A DNA stretch of 64,000 bases from Aplidium turbinatum (lineage: Eukaryota > Chordata > Ascidiacea > Aplousobranchia > Polyclinidae): the NCBI GenBank assembly GCA_918807975.1, contig OU964924.1, forward strand, positions 20,567,695-20,631,694, given 5' to 3'. Shown one piece after another: positions 45,301 through 54,432 of the stretch. A program made the translations under genes and the position numbers. Position 1 is the stretch's first letter. Every line of letters starts with the position of its first letter. The notes beneath the pieces were generated by a model. That model was not told the origin of the DNA. It saw only the letters and a program-made list of their open reading frames with translations, and ran no database searches.

Positions 45301-45661
45301 TATAATTTATTTGCAAAAAACTCAAAATCAGTGGCATAGGCAATAATTTTTTCAAAATTTTTAAAGTATGGATATGATATAATCAAATACAAGTGTCAAT
45401 TAATAAACATTTTCACCATTGAAAAACAACCATATAAAAATAACACCAATTTTTTTTATTTACGGGCGGTGAGTTGACATTTTTTCTTGAAAATAGTGAA
45501 ATTAAGCATTGAAAAATTCAAATTAAATCTGCTAGTTCAATTTTTAACTAATCTTGTTGAAATTGCACACAATGTGTTTTTTTACCAAAAGGCACATATA
45601 AAAAAAAGTAGAAGTGAATTTGATGAAGTTTAGTTTTTTGAGGGGCGCCTGCAACACCCTA
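42373..45661 (+). mobile_element. hAT-like transposon B, TAGGGTGTTGC ends, nested in the LINE
   Basis: 3289 bp with termini TAGGGTGTTGCAGGCGCCC / GGGCGCCTGCAACACCCTA-like and perfect 8-bp duplications gtgttcat (42365-42372, 45662-45669). The LINE frame (NRSVH then PTGKS) resumes exactly across the site. The only gene is a broken transposase. Termini and protein relate it to transposon D. Confidence 0.92.
42984..45230 (+). pseudogene. Transposase of transposon B (hAT-like), broken
   Basis: Pieces in order: 42984-43373 (MEEETSIKKFKRELLTQAAN; a helical N-terminal domain with LTFPFWPRDAIERI); 43448-~44020 (Lys/Arg-rich linker, then ITPNALSTIIHLLIQ and HWDGKLM...LLSGVGGAKLLSIP); after a shift, AGMVFDTASSNTGHKTGACT with the putative first Asp (~44023-44080) and WVACRHHVREE, a CxxH-like motif (~44115-44140). 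Then ISVFERFHNNFESV, RNDYLELINLCDLYMG, LHRANWISKLIYC (Arg/Asn-Trp motif), GPDSWNFFQLMKID (~44960-45003) and VVNDSAERGVKLAHDFLPSA. At least four frame breaks. The FDTxxSNTG...CRHH order fits a hAT-like fold distinct from transposon A. Confidence 0.72.
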
Positions 45662-48590
45662 GTGTTCATCCAACTGGAAAGTCTGCTCAAGAAATTGCTG
45701 AATCATTTAACCAATACTTTGCAAACAAAATTAGTTTAATTAGGAATACTCTTCCATGTCTTGACCATATAACTGGAGGAACTCAGTCAGCAGATCCTTG
45801 TAACCATAATCACATTGATTTTTCATTTTCTAGTTTTTTTGAAACGGACAAGACTGAAATTCTTAACATTTTAACTGCATTATCATCTGCATCTTGTGAA
45901 CTGGATCCAGTACCCTCATGGCTCCTCAAAAACCATTCATCATCTTTTCTGTCTATTCTGACCTCCATCGTAAACAAATCTTTGACAAGTAGTCTTGTTC
46001 CCCCAAAACTTAAACATGCCATTGTTCGTCCACACTTAAAAAAGCCTAGTCTAGACAAAGAAGAGTTCAAGAACTATCGCCCTGTGTCCAATCTATCTTT
46101 TGTGTCAAAAATATTGGAAAAAGTAGTTGACAGACAGTTAAATGATTTCTTAAACGTGCAAAATTTATTTGATATCAATCAATCTGCTTATCGTCAACAT
46201 CACTCCACAGAAACAGCTTTACTAAAAATCCATAATGATATTGCTACCGTACTTGACTGTAATCACAGCGTTGTTCTACTTTCTCTTGATCTATCAGCTG
46301 CTTTTGATACCATTGATCACAAAATTCTTCTAAATCGTCTCAAATCAGATTTTGGCATTACAGGAATGGCACTTGACTGGTTCTCTTCTTATCTTTATGA
46401 TCGAACTCAATCTGTAGCAATTGACAACTCAATGTCTTCTGCAACATTTCTTTTTTCTGGAGTTGCTCAGGGTTCTGTTCTCGGCCCTGTCCTGTTTTGC
46501 CTCTACATAAAACCTCTGTTTGACATCATAAAGCGACATGGGCTTTCATACCACTCATATGCTGATGATATACAATTGTATTTGCGTGTTACTGATGAAG
46601 ATTCATTGTGTTGTATTAAGTCAAAATTCCAAAAATGTATGGTTGATATCTCAAATTGGATGTCTTATAATATGTTGAAACTGAATCAAGAAAAATGTGA
46701 GTTTATTGTATTTTCTCCGAAACGGTGTATTTCAAAGTTTAATGACATGACCCTTACCCTGAGTAATATCTATCTTTCTTCTTATAACTCAATTAAATTG
46801 CTTGGTGTAACATTAAATCAACATTTGTGTTTAGAAAACTTTGTCAGTTCCACTGTTAAATCTTGCTTTTTTCATCTTAGAAATATTGGTTCCATCAGAC
46901 AGTTTATTAATGTTGATGCTTGTAAAACTTTAATTCATGCACTTGTGACATCCAGGCTTGATTATTCAAATTCATTGTTAAATAACATTCCACATTGTAC
47001 TATTTTGCGTCTTCAAAGAGTTCAGAATGCTGCTGCTCGGCTAATTACTTTAACACGTAAACGTGAGCATATCACTCCTATACTAAAATCCCTGCATTGG
47101 CTTCCAGTATTGTATCGTATTCGCTTCAAAATATGTCTATTAATTTATAAAGTTTTCCATGGTTTTGCTCCGAACTATCTGGACACTTTGCTTGTTCATT
47201 ATAAACCTGCCAGAACTTTGCGTTCTCAGCATCAATTGCTCTTGTGCAACCCTTCATGTAAGACACAATATGGAAATCGTACCTTCCCGGTTGTTGCTGC
47301 CAGTTGCTGGAACTGTTTGCCTATTTGTGTGAAAGAAGCTGAAAATTTAAATGAATTGAAAGCTCGCTTGAAAACGTTCTATTTCAATGAACATTATGAC
47401 TGAATGTACCGTATTAATTATCACCATTGTCATGTACAGCGCCCAGGAGCATAGTTTAACTGTGGATGTGGCGCTATATAAATATTGTTATTATTATTAT
47501 TATTATTATTATATACAAAGGCCTGTTCCCTAGAATATTTGATACTTTGATGGTTGGTGGACCCGTAGGAACATTAAATAACATCACCAAAAGTGGGTGG
47601 ATGAAAGGTTTTTGAAGCTAGATTTAAGAACATATTTTTGAAATATGCTGAAGATATGCCAAAACCTATTATGGTGCTTTTTGATGGACATGCCTCCCAC
47701 AGAACATACGACAAAGCATCAAAGGCAAAGGAAGCTGATGTTCATATAGTCTGCCTCCCATCACATACATCTAGTAGTAGTACCTTACAACCACTTGATG
47801 TTGCAGTCTACGGCCCAGCTAAAAAGATATGGTATAAAATTTTACAAAGGTTTTTATAAAGAATCCAGGCAAAAAAGAGTGTCAAAGCCAGCATTCCCAA
47901 CACAGTTGAATGCATTGCATTGTATCAGGAAGCATTCATAAAGAAGCCCAACAACATGATAACTGGTTTCAACAAAAGTGGCTTGTGCCCCCTAGACAAA
48001 GAAAGAATTTCAAAATGCAAGATCTTTCCATCATTGACTGTAACAGAACAGGAACGTGCCATTACTCGTTCACAAAATAGAGATAATGAACTTAATAACA
48101 CTGGTGATTTAACAATCTTAAACATGAACACTGATGAAGCTGTCATGACAAACACTCTTTCAGCTGAGCCAATTACGCCAAGAAAAGCTCTTCGTAGAGC
48201 AATCCTTGCTGCAATCCAGCCTACACCTTGCAGCTTAACATCATCTGCCCTATAAAATGCACGAAAAGAGAAAGCGGGTACAACAAGAACATGGAGAAGT
48301 TTGAACCTATAAAGAGTCATTGGAGAGACTGAAACAGGAGGAGGAAGACCGAAAGAAAAACAATCATCCAGAAAAGCACAAACAGTCAAGAAAAACAGAA
48401 AAAAAGCAAAACTGGTGTAGTGGATGAAACTATTTGCTACTCATGCAACTATGAAGATCCACCAACAAATGATGAGGACTTGGGAAATGATAATGACATT
48501 GTTGAGTGGATACAATGCATTCAGTGTAAGGGATGGTATCACCTTAACTGCATTGACAATAGAAATGATCCTTGCGAATTTTGTCCATAA

Positions 48591-49258
48591 AAACATTGAT
48601 TGAATTAAATGATTTATGAAATTACCGTCTTTGAAAAAACTGTTTTAAGTGATGAAAAACTCTTTAGATTGAAATTTTTGATTTGTCTGATGTTGCTTTT
48701 TTTTTATGTTAGCATCAACATCGCCTTAATGTGTCATTTGTTTTCAATGTTAATGTGCAAACTGTGATTTTGGCAAAGTTAGTTTGTTGTTCACAATCAC
48801 ATAATTGGGCAGCTGCTCCTGCTTTTTTTCGAAAAAAAATTAGGAACCATAAATCATACAATATCACAGCATAATTATAGTGGCAATGTCTATTCCAGCA
48901 ATAAACCACTTTAGATAGACAATTAGACATGGGTTGTTGGGTATCAAATTTATTGGCATAACCCACTTTAATTCAAAAATGCTGTAAAAATAACAATCTG
49001 AGCAAAAAAAATTTTTTTTCTTGTACAACATACGAAAAGCAGTTAGCATGAATAGCCAAACATATGATGTGAACAACCAAACATAAGTGGGAATTGACAC
49101 AACACGAAAATTAATCACATTGACATTACAATAAGTAATTTTTCGCTTCTTGTTTTACATGTTTTGGTGCAATTTTTTTCGTAATAAACGTTCACAGCAA
49201 TTGCCGAGGCAACTTCAACTTTTGCCGTTTGGCATCGGCAACGTTTTTGTAGGGGTTT
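48591..49258. other. Non-coding stretch after pogo gene 2
   Basis: AT-rich; probably the 3' non-coding end of pogo element 2. Short minus-strand frames (48715-49118) have no recognisable features. Confidence 0.35.
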
Positions 49259-49271
49259 GCAGTTACGAGTT

Positions 49272-49353
49272 AGGGCTGTAATAGTTAAAATATCGAACGA
49301 TATTGAAAAGATATCGTATCGTATCGAAAATTTGATATATCGCCCAACACTAC
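49272..49353. repeat. Short hAT-type terminal fragment (TAGTGTTGGGCGATATATC)
   Basis: The minus strand from 49353 reads tagtgttgggcgatatatc followed by ATCGATACGATACGATA-type repeats. This is a typical hAT end with subterminal repeats. The other end may be tagggctgtaatag at 49272, which would make an ~80-bp remnant. Confidence 0.5.
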
Positions 49354-49661
49354 GTGAAAGTGTAATCTGGTCGTATACAGCACATTAACAATGGCAGCAT
49401 TTGTCTTGATAAAGTACGACTTAAAATTACTTTATCTCTCTTACTTGATAAAGAATATGAAGCCATTTATTGCAGATAAAGAGTATGGTACGCTTAGTTT
49501 GCAAAAACCTTACATTATAAAAGAAAATGTGTCTCCATTATGAAAGCAATAAATACTTCTTCCACAATTTAATTTCGAAAAATTTTAGCTGCAAAAACAA
49601 ACATTATTGAATGTCAGTTTTGCTCTGTCATACCTGATCCAATCACATATATACTGTAACT
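49354..49661. other. Intergenic, downstream of PRKRIP1
   Basis: No gene or repeat end seen. Confidence 0.4.
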
Positions 49662-49667
49662 TTTATT
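49662..49667 (-). terminator. Candidate poly(A) signal AATAAA for PRKRIP1
   Basis: The minus strand reads AATAAA (plus tttatt) 134 bases beyond the PRKRIP1 stop codon, giving a short 3' UTR of about 150-160 bases. Confidence 0.5.
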
Positions 49668-49801
49668 GTAGAAGTATTTTTATCATACAGTATTTAGAAA
49701 CGTTCTTGTTGTTTTCCGCAATTATGCCACTACCAACAATCCATGTATAATAAACCACCAGAAAAGCAAATTTTAAATCAAGCTGTGACTCCTGGACTCG
49801 G

Positions 49802-50347
49802 TTATCTCCCACCAATTACAAAACTAACTTCTTCTGCATCATCTTCCTTCACAGGCAGATTATCATCAACAGAGTCACTACTTTCAGAATTCTCGTCAGG
49901 CTCTGATACTTCTTTTTTCATACGCTTTGCTTGTTGTGCCTTCTTTTTGCGAAGGCGTTTAGCGCGTCGCTTTGCTGTAGCAGCTTCAGCAGCTGTCTTG
50001 TTTTGGTCTTGCTTTTTAGCATATTCTTCATCAAGTTGCTTAGCCTTTTCCACATCATCGAGATATGCAATTCGATTGTATTCTCGTCGACGAATATGTC
50101 GATAAACATGAAATTCTCCACTTCCAGCACCGGCACTAGAACCCATCACATCTCTAATAAACTCTGGAGCATCTTTAGGTTTCCAAGCTTTCTTTGGTTC
50201 TGGAACATAAACGGGTTTATCTGGGTTGCGCATCAGCTTTTCAACTTTGTGTCGTTGAATATCTGCCACAGATTTAGGTAAAGTGACGGTTTTTTCTTTT
50301 GCTTTTGGGTCAATTTTAGCTTCATTCCGAATTGGCATTCCATCCAT
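49802..50347 (-). CDS. PRKRIP1: PRKRIP1 orthologue (PRKR-interacting protein 1), intact, intronless
   Basis: 181 codons, ATG at 50345-50347 to TAA at 49802-49804. The family core is unmistakable: VEKLMRNPDKPVYVPEPKK, then DAPEFIRDVMGSSAGAGSGE and FHVYRHIRRREYNRIAYLD. A long Lys/Arg/Ala-rich helix follows (TAKRRAKRLRKKKAQQAKRM), then an acidic Ser-rich tail ending SFVIGGR (human ends SFTMGR). Human PRKRIP1 is 184 residues, so length matches. The known human protein is a nuclear double-stranded-RNA-binding inhibitor of PKR and a component of the catalytic (C*) spliceosome; the splicing role is the likely one here. It lies 9 bases after the stop of the MANBAL-like gene on the same strand and has no introns, although the mammalian gene is multi-exonic. 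Probable second cistron of an operon; a retrocopy is less likely because the paired upstream frame is also intact. Confidence 0.95.
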   Translation of the reverse strand: MDGMPIRNEAKIDPKAKEKTVTLPKSVADIQRHKVEKLMRNPDKPVYVPEPKKAWKPKDAPEFIRDVMGSSAGAGSGEFHVYRHIRRREYNRIAYLDDVEKAKQLDEEYAKKQDQNKTAAEAATAKRRAKRLRKKKAQQAKRMKKEVSEPDENSESSDSVDDNLPVKEDDAEEVSFVIGGR

Positions 50348-50356
50348 ATCTGATAG
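50348..50356 (-). promoter_or_regulatory. 9-base intercistronic junction between MANBAL-like and PRKRIP1
   Basis: The minus strand reads TAA-ctatcagat-ATG. The CAG two bases before the ATG could be a trans-splice acceptor, but the upstream bases are purine-rich (coding for RRRRKK) and form no polypyrimidine tract. Spliced-leader addition, re-initiation or dicistronic translation are all possible. Confidence 0.5.
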
Positions 50357-50575
50357 TTACTTTTTTCTTCTTCGACGTAATTTAACTGGAATTACATCAG
50401 TTTGCTTTCTGCGTTCAATATTCTGCAGTTTTGAACTACTTTCTGAGTTTATTGTTGCTTCCACTTTATCTGAATGGAAAAATGCCACAGCTAGTAGTGC
50501 AACAAGTTGAAATATACCACACAAAAATAGCATCCAAGCCAATGCTGTATCAAACCAAGATTTCTCTGGAACCAT
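50357..50575 (-). CDS. MANBAL: MANBAL-like small membrane protein (UPF0239 family)
   Basis: 72 codons, ATG at 50573-50575, TAA at 50357-50359. One membrane segment, about residues 12-33 (AWMLFLCGIFQLVALLAVAF), preceded by MVPEKSWFDT and followed by a polar stretch and a basic end (RRRRKK). Human MANBAL reads [29 protein letters not shown], aligning without gaps over the N-terminal half, including the G-I-F-Q-L core; the human protein has 85 residues and a Lys-rich end. Its function is unknown. The ATG follows TTTATAG directly, a good splice or trans-splice acceptor, so a few upstream codons could lie in another exon; the Met-Val-Pro-Glu start makes this ATG plausible. First gene of the pair with PRKRIP1. 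Confidence 0.8.
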   Translation of the reverse strand: MVPEKSWFDTALAWMLFLCGIFQLVALLAVAFFHSDKVEATINSESSSKLQNIERRKQTDVIPVKLRRRRKK

Positions 50576-50590
50576 CTATAAAGATCTAAA
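50576..50590 (-). promoter_or_regulatory. Splice or trans-splice acceptor at the MANBAL-like start codon
   Basis: The minus strand has a T-rich run ending TTTAGATCTTTATAG immediately before ATG, so any mature 5' UTR added by splicing would have no extra bases. This geometry is familiar from spliced-leader trans-splicing. Confidence 0.4.
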
Positions 50591-50665
50591 CAAGTTACAC
50601 AAGAATTAATATATTTAAGATTCCTATTTACATGGCATACCTGTGTTGAAAGTATTTGCTATGTT

Positions 50666-50698
50666 CAATCAATCAATCAATTATTTATTTATTAAAAA
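50666..50698 (-). repeat. LINE 3' tail relic (TTGATTGATTGA)
   Basis: caatcaatcaatcaattatttatt on the plus strand, the same tail type as at 9434 and 62906; only the tail is recognisable. Confidence 0.45.
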
Positions 50699-50711
50699 AC
50701 AAAACACAAAA

Positions 50712-53700
50712 GGGTCATTCCATGTCAACTCAACAGGTTTTTGGAAAAGTGCAAGCTTGACCCTCTTAGATTTTCTTGAAATTCACACTAAAGTTTCATA
50801 TTGATGTATAATGAACACAAAAAAAATTTCAGCTCATTATCTCAAGACGTTTAGAAATTACAGCCCTTCAAAGTCACCAAGGTCCCTCAAAATGCGTTCG
50901 CATGTAAATTTTCCTCCATGTTTGGATCTTCACAAGTTTTCATGTAAAGCATTTACAAATCTGAAATTTGGTATTCTGATTAAGAAGCAGCCCTAGTTTT
51001 CATATCTACCATCGAAATTGCTAATTTCAAATTAGTTTTCGATATAGAACCTTTCAAAAATTGAAATTTTTTACATTTGAAAAAATTACATCAATTTTTG
51101 ATGTCTGCTATCTCCCAAACCAATAGTCCCAGAACTACCATTTTGCATATTATTATTCTATACTAGTTGGTAATTAACCCCCATGAGACTTACACTAAAA
51201 AAATGTGAAATTATTGAAGTTTGGAAGGTGCAAAGATGAAGCGCGAGCAAAAAAGCGCAAAATGCGCCATCTTGTGGTTAATATTTGACCCTGTGGACAG
51301 TCATTCAGGAAGTTGAAACTTTCAGAAAAAAGTCTTCTTTGCCTAAGCTATAAACAGTTCAAGTTTCAAATATGTAACCCAACTCCTTCAATAGTAAATG
51401 CAGCTGTGAAATCATGAGTTTGACCATCACATGCAAAAGTCTTGGGGGTGTGAGGTAGTTACAGCTTACTTGGCAAACATGAAAATGTTTTGAATTTTGC
51501 TGAGGACACCCTTTTAAATTGTGAAGTTGTCAGAAAAAATAACTCCTTCAAATCATTTTTGAATTTGAAATTGATTTAGGGGTGGTCCTCTCCCCCTGAA
51601 GTTCTGCGCCCTCCCCCAAAATACCAAATCTTCATATCTCAAAAACTGCTGGAGCTAGAGATACAGTTTTTGTGTCAAAAGATGCAGAAAGCATGATTTC
51701 CTATCTGCTTTCTGAACAGTGATTGTGTCTATCTTGAGTAGAAAAGCAGTTATTTCAAAAAACCTGTTTCGGGTAATCCAGCACAAAGCAGCGCTGAAGA
51801 AGTATTTTGGTCCAAGTTATTCAATGCACAAAGTTCATAAACTAACTTGTATAGCTGGTTAGTTTCAAGGTAAAAATGAAACTAAACAAACAAGCAAGCA
51901 AACAAAGAAAAAAAAAAACAAATGAATCAGCAATAGGTAGTAGCAGCATCACATCAGAAGATGCTCTCACAACTCACGAATGAGTACTGGGTTCCATTCC
52001 TGGATATTTTGTGTATAATAAGTCCTCTACAGTTGCAAGGGCATGGTGGCAGACAGTACAGATTAAACACAATGGACTATGATCGAATTATGATTATTTT
52101 GCCATCACACTGCAAATGAATTGTAATGACTTGCCACAATCTTTTGTGTCCGTTACTTTACTTCCAGTGTTTAAATCTTATGTAAGATGTTCTGACTTGC
52201 AAATCTCAGTGTTAATTTGTTTTTTTTTATTCCTGGCCGGGGATGTCCTGTGACAAATATATCCTGTACACTTATGGAGTTATATTATTTTGCTGTGCAA
52301 CATTCTTTGCCTCATACTGTTGAATGTGCTTTGCTAACTACAGTACCATACTTGCTTTGTTGTGTTAGTGCTGCTTTATTTTACTGTTACCAGCTCAATG
52401 TGCTATTGAGCAAGGCATTTAAAGATAATTATGCTGAAACACGGAAAAGCCATCTACCCGTTGTGATGGTTATGCATGCTATGATCTTAAAAAGTCAACA
52501 GTAAATAGCAGAGATTCACAAAAACATGAAACAATACAACTCTCCTGTTTTGACTTAGTTATAGCTGCGAGTTGTGACCTATTACTGATTCATTTGACTT
52601 TTTTTTCTTTGTTTGCTTGCTTGTTTGTTTAGTTTCATGTTGATCTTGAAACTAACCAGTTATATACAAGTTAGTTTATGAACTTTGTGTATTGAATAGC
52701 TTGGACCACAATACTTGTTCAGAGCTGTTTTGTGTTAGAATACCCAAAACAAGTTTTTTTTTGAAATAACTGCTTTTCTACTCAAGATAGACACAATCAC
52801 TGTTCAGAAAGCAGATAGGAAATCATGTTTTCTGCATCTTTTGACACAAAAACTGTATCTCTAGCTCCAGCAGTTTTTGAGATATGAAGATTTGGTATTT
52901 TGGGGGAGGGCGCAGAACTTCAGGGGGAGAGGGCCACCCCTAAATCAATTTCAAATTCAAAAATGTTTTGAAGGAGTTATTTTTTCTGACAACTTCACAA
53001 TTTAAAAGGGTGTCCTCAGCAAAATTCAAAACATTTTCATGTTTGCCAAGTAAGCTGTAACTACCTCACACCCCCAAGACTTTTGCATGTGATGGTCAAA
53101 CTCATGATTTCACAGCTGCATTTACTATTGAAGGAGTTGGGTTACATATTTGAAACTTGAACTGTTTATAGCTTAGGCAAAGAAGACTTTTTTCTGAAAG
53201 TTTCAACTTCCTGAATGACTGTCCACAGGGTCAAATATTAACCACAAGATGGCGCATTTTGCGCTTTTTTGCTCGCGCTTCATCTTTGCACCTTCCAAAC
53301 TTCAATAATTTCACATTTTTTTAGTGTAAGTCTCATGGGGGTTAATTACCAACTAGTATAGAATAATAATATGCAAAATGGTAGTTCTGGGACTATTGGT
53401 TTGGGAGATAGCAGACATCAAAAATTGATGTAATTTTTTCAAATGTAAAAAATTTCAATTTTTGAAAGGTTCTATATCTAAAACTAATTTGAAATTAGCA
53501 ATTTCGATGGTAGATATGAAAACTAGGGCTGCTTCTTAATCAGAATACCAAATTTCAGATTTGTAAATGCTTTACATGAAAACTTGTGAAGACCCAAACA
53601 TGGAGGAAAATTTACATGCGAACGCATTTTGAGGGACCTTGGTGACTTTGAAGGGCTGTAATTTCTAAACGTCTTGAGATAATGAGCTGAAATTTTTTTT

Positions 53701-53797
53701 GTGTTCATTATACATCAATATGAAACTTAAGTGTGAATTTCAAGAAAATCTAAGAGGGTCGAGCTTGCACACCCTGTTGAGTTGACATGGAATGACC
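50712..53797. mobile_element. Foldback element E: ~1.2-kb near-identical inverted arms
   Basis: 3086 bp. Ends GGTCATTCCATGTCAACTC / GAGTTGACATGGAATGACC with 6-bp duplications caaaag (50706-50711, 53798-53803). Arms span about 50712-51945 and 52565-53797 and look ~98% identical: the 61-codon frame mirrored in both arms differs at one residue. The unique centre (~620 bp) holds only a 95-codon frame (52217-52504) with a hydrophobic stretch and no transposase motif. The inner ~330 bp of each arm is homologous to the arms of transposon D. Superfamily not assigned. Confidence 0.88.
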
Positions 53798-53829
53798 CAA
53801 AAGTGACATAAAACAATAATACATACAAT

Positions 53830-54035
53830 GCATATGTGCTGACTTCTGGGGGGGGCGGGAGTAAATTTATGGTTGAGGGGCAACAAAAATGGCTATTACA
53901 AGTGGTGTTTCAAAGATAAAATACTTTGCGAATGAGATTTAGATCATTTAAACGGACTTAAAGAATGCCGAAAGCAAAAAACAGCCTACGTTGCTCTTGC
54001 CCGCAAAACAGCAGCTGATCGCATGGCTTTCTCTG
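53830..54035 (+). repeat. Left-end fragment of the family at 58582-60442
   Basis: CATATGTGCTGACTTCTGGGG and the following ~190 bases match 58584-58790 (TTTATGGTTGAGGGGCAACA; CGGACTTAAAGAATGCCGAA; CAGCTGATCGCATGGCTTTC) at about 90% by eye. The remainder and right end are absent. Confidence 0.8.
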
Positions 54036-54430
54036 AAACGTGAAATTTTACTGCTGAGATGCGCACGGCACGCACGCTCACAGTCACACACTGCTTATCT
54101 TCCCGCACGTGAGGAGCACCTTCAAAGTCAAAACGCGTGGTAACGAAAATGCGAATGTGAGGTTAAATGTTTATTCTCATTTCACAAGTTATCCAAACGT
54201 CCGTTAGATTTTTTGTGACTTCAAACATGAAATTGAATTGATTTCAGCAAGCTTTATCAAGTTGAAACTACGACACAACCAACAATTACGTGAAAACAGC
54301 TTAAAGAAAAAAATGCATTTTTTAAAACTGCATCCGTGTTTTGCTTCAATAAGCACTGTAATAAGCTCATACACTCATCTATATACACTCCTGCACTACC
54401 GTATATATTCGAGTATAGGTCGAATATTCA
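54036..54430. other. Unannotated stretch
   Basis: Short frames only; no family recognised. Confidence 0.35.
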
Positions 54431-54432
54431 AC

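Larger units (their letters stand above)
41920..47510 (+). mobile_element. L2/CR1-type LINE, 5'-truncated, frame otherwise open, split by transposon B
   Basis: Inserted in pogo gene 2 with target repeats atatac (41914-41919, 47511-47516). It begins in the endonuclease-RT linker (LDELVDLYNSTLK-like region, here CEELVKLYNSTLKSISNDHA). It continues after transposon B with PTGKSAQEIAESFNQYF, then the RT: NYRPVSNLSFVSKILEKVVD, AYRQHHSTETALL, LLSLDLSAAFDTIDHKILL, GVAQGSVLGPVLFCLYI, catalytic YADD at 46558-46569, LGVTLNQHL, RLDYSNSLLN, LHWLPVLYRIRFKICLL. The stop is near 47401, followed by GCGCTATATAAATATTG and a (TTA)n tail to 47510. No stop or shift was found in the LINE frame on either side of the insertion. 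RT type: CR1/L2 group. Confidence 0.9.
41321..48590 (+). pseudogene. pogo-type transposase gene 2 (dead), split by an L2/CR1 LINE
   Basis: 5' piece: NIPRATLSRWVIDKKNSKIG (helix-turn-helix), ETEQHLVDAINFMGDLGWPI, PGYEWLNLFQKRWQSRLS, then FNLDETGLSLDPKK (first Asp, ~41757-41795) and MVVPTEGKIMHTVLFCGNAA, ending at ...VIY (41919). 3' piece from 47511: YKGLFP, GPVGTLNNITKSGWMK, KPIMVLFDGHASHR (second Asp, ~47665-47705), IVCLPSHTSSSS, LQPLDVAVYG, then FNKSGLCPLDKERISKC and a C-terminal PHD-like finger (CYSCNYEDPP ... CIQCKGWYHLNC ... CEFCP, stop near 48588). Several stops and shifts. Terminal repeats were not identified. Confidence 0.82.

Noticed and set aside
49743-50281. Plus-strand open frames rich in Ser, Phe and Cys
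   Set aside because: They are antisense shadows of PRKRIP1, whose family match is decisive.
52217-52504. Transposase or host gene in the centre of foldback element E
   Set aside because: The 95-codon frame has a hydrophobic stretch but no catalytic, zinc or DNA-binding motif; kept only as part of the element description.
50811-53708. Two identical 61-codon genes on opposite strands (50811-50996 and 53523-53708)
   Set aside because: They are the two arms of foldback element E read in opposite directions; mirrored frames in an inverted repeat are not evidence of coding.
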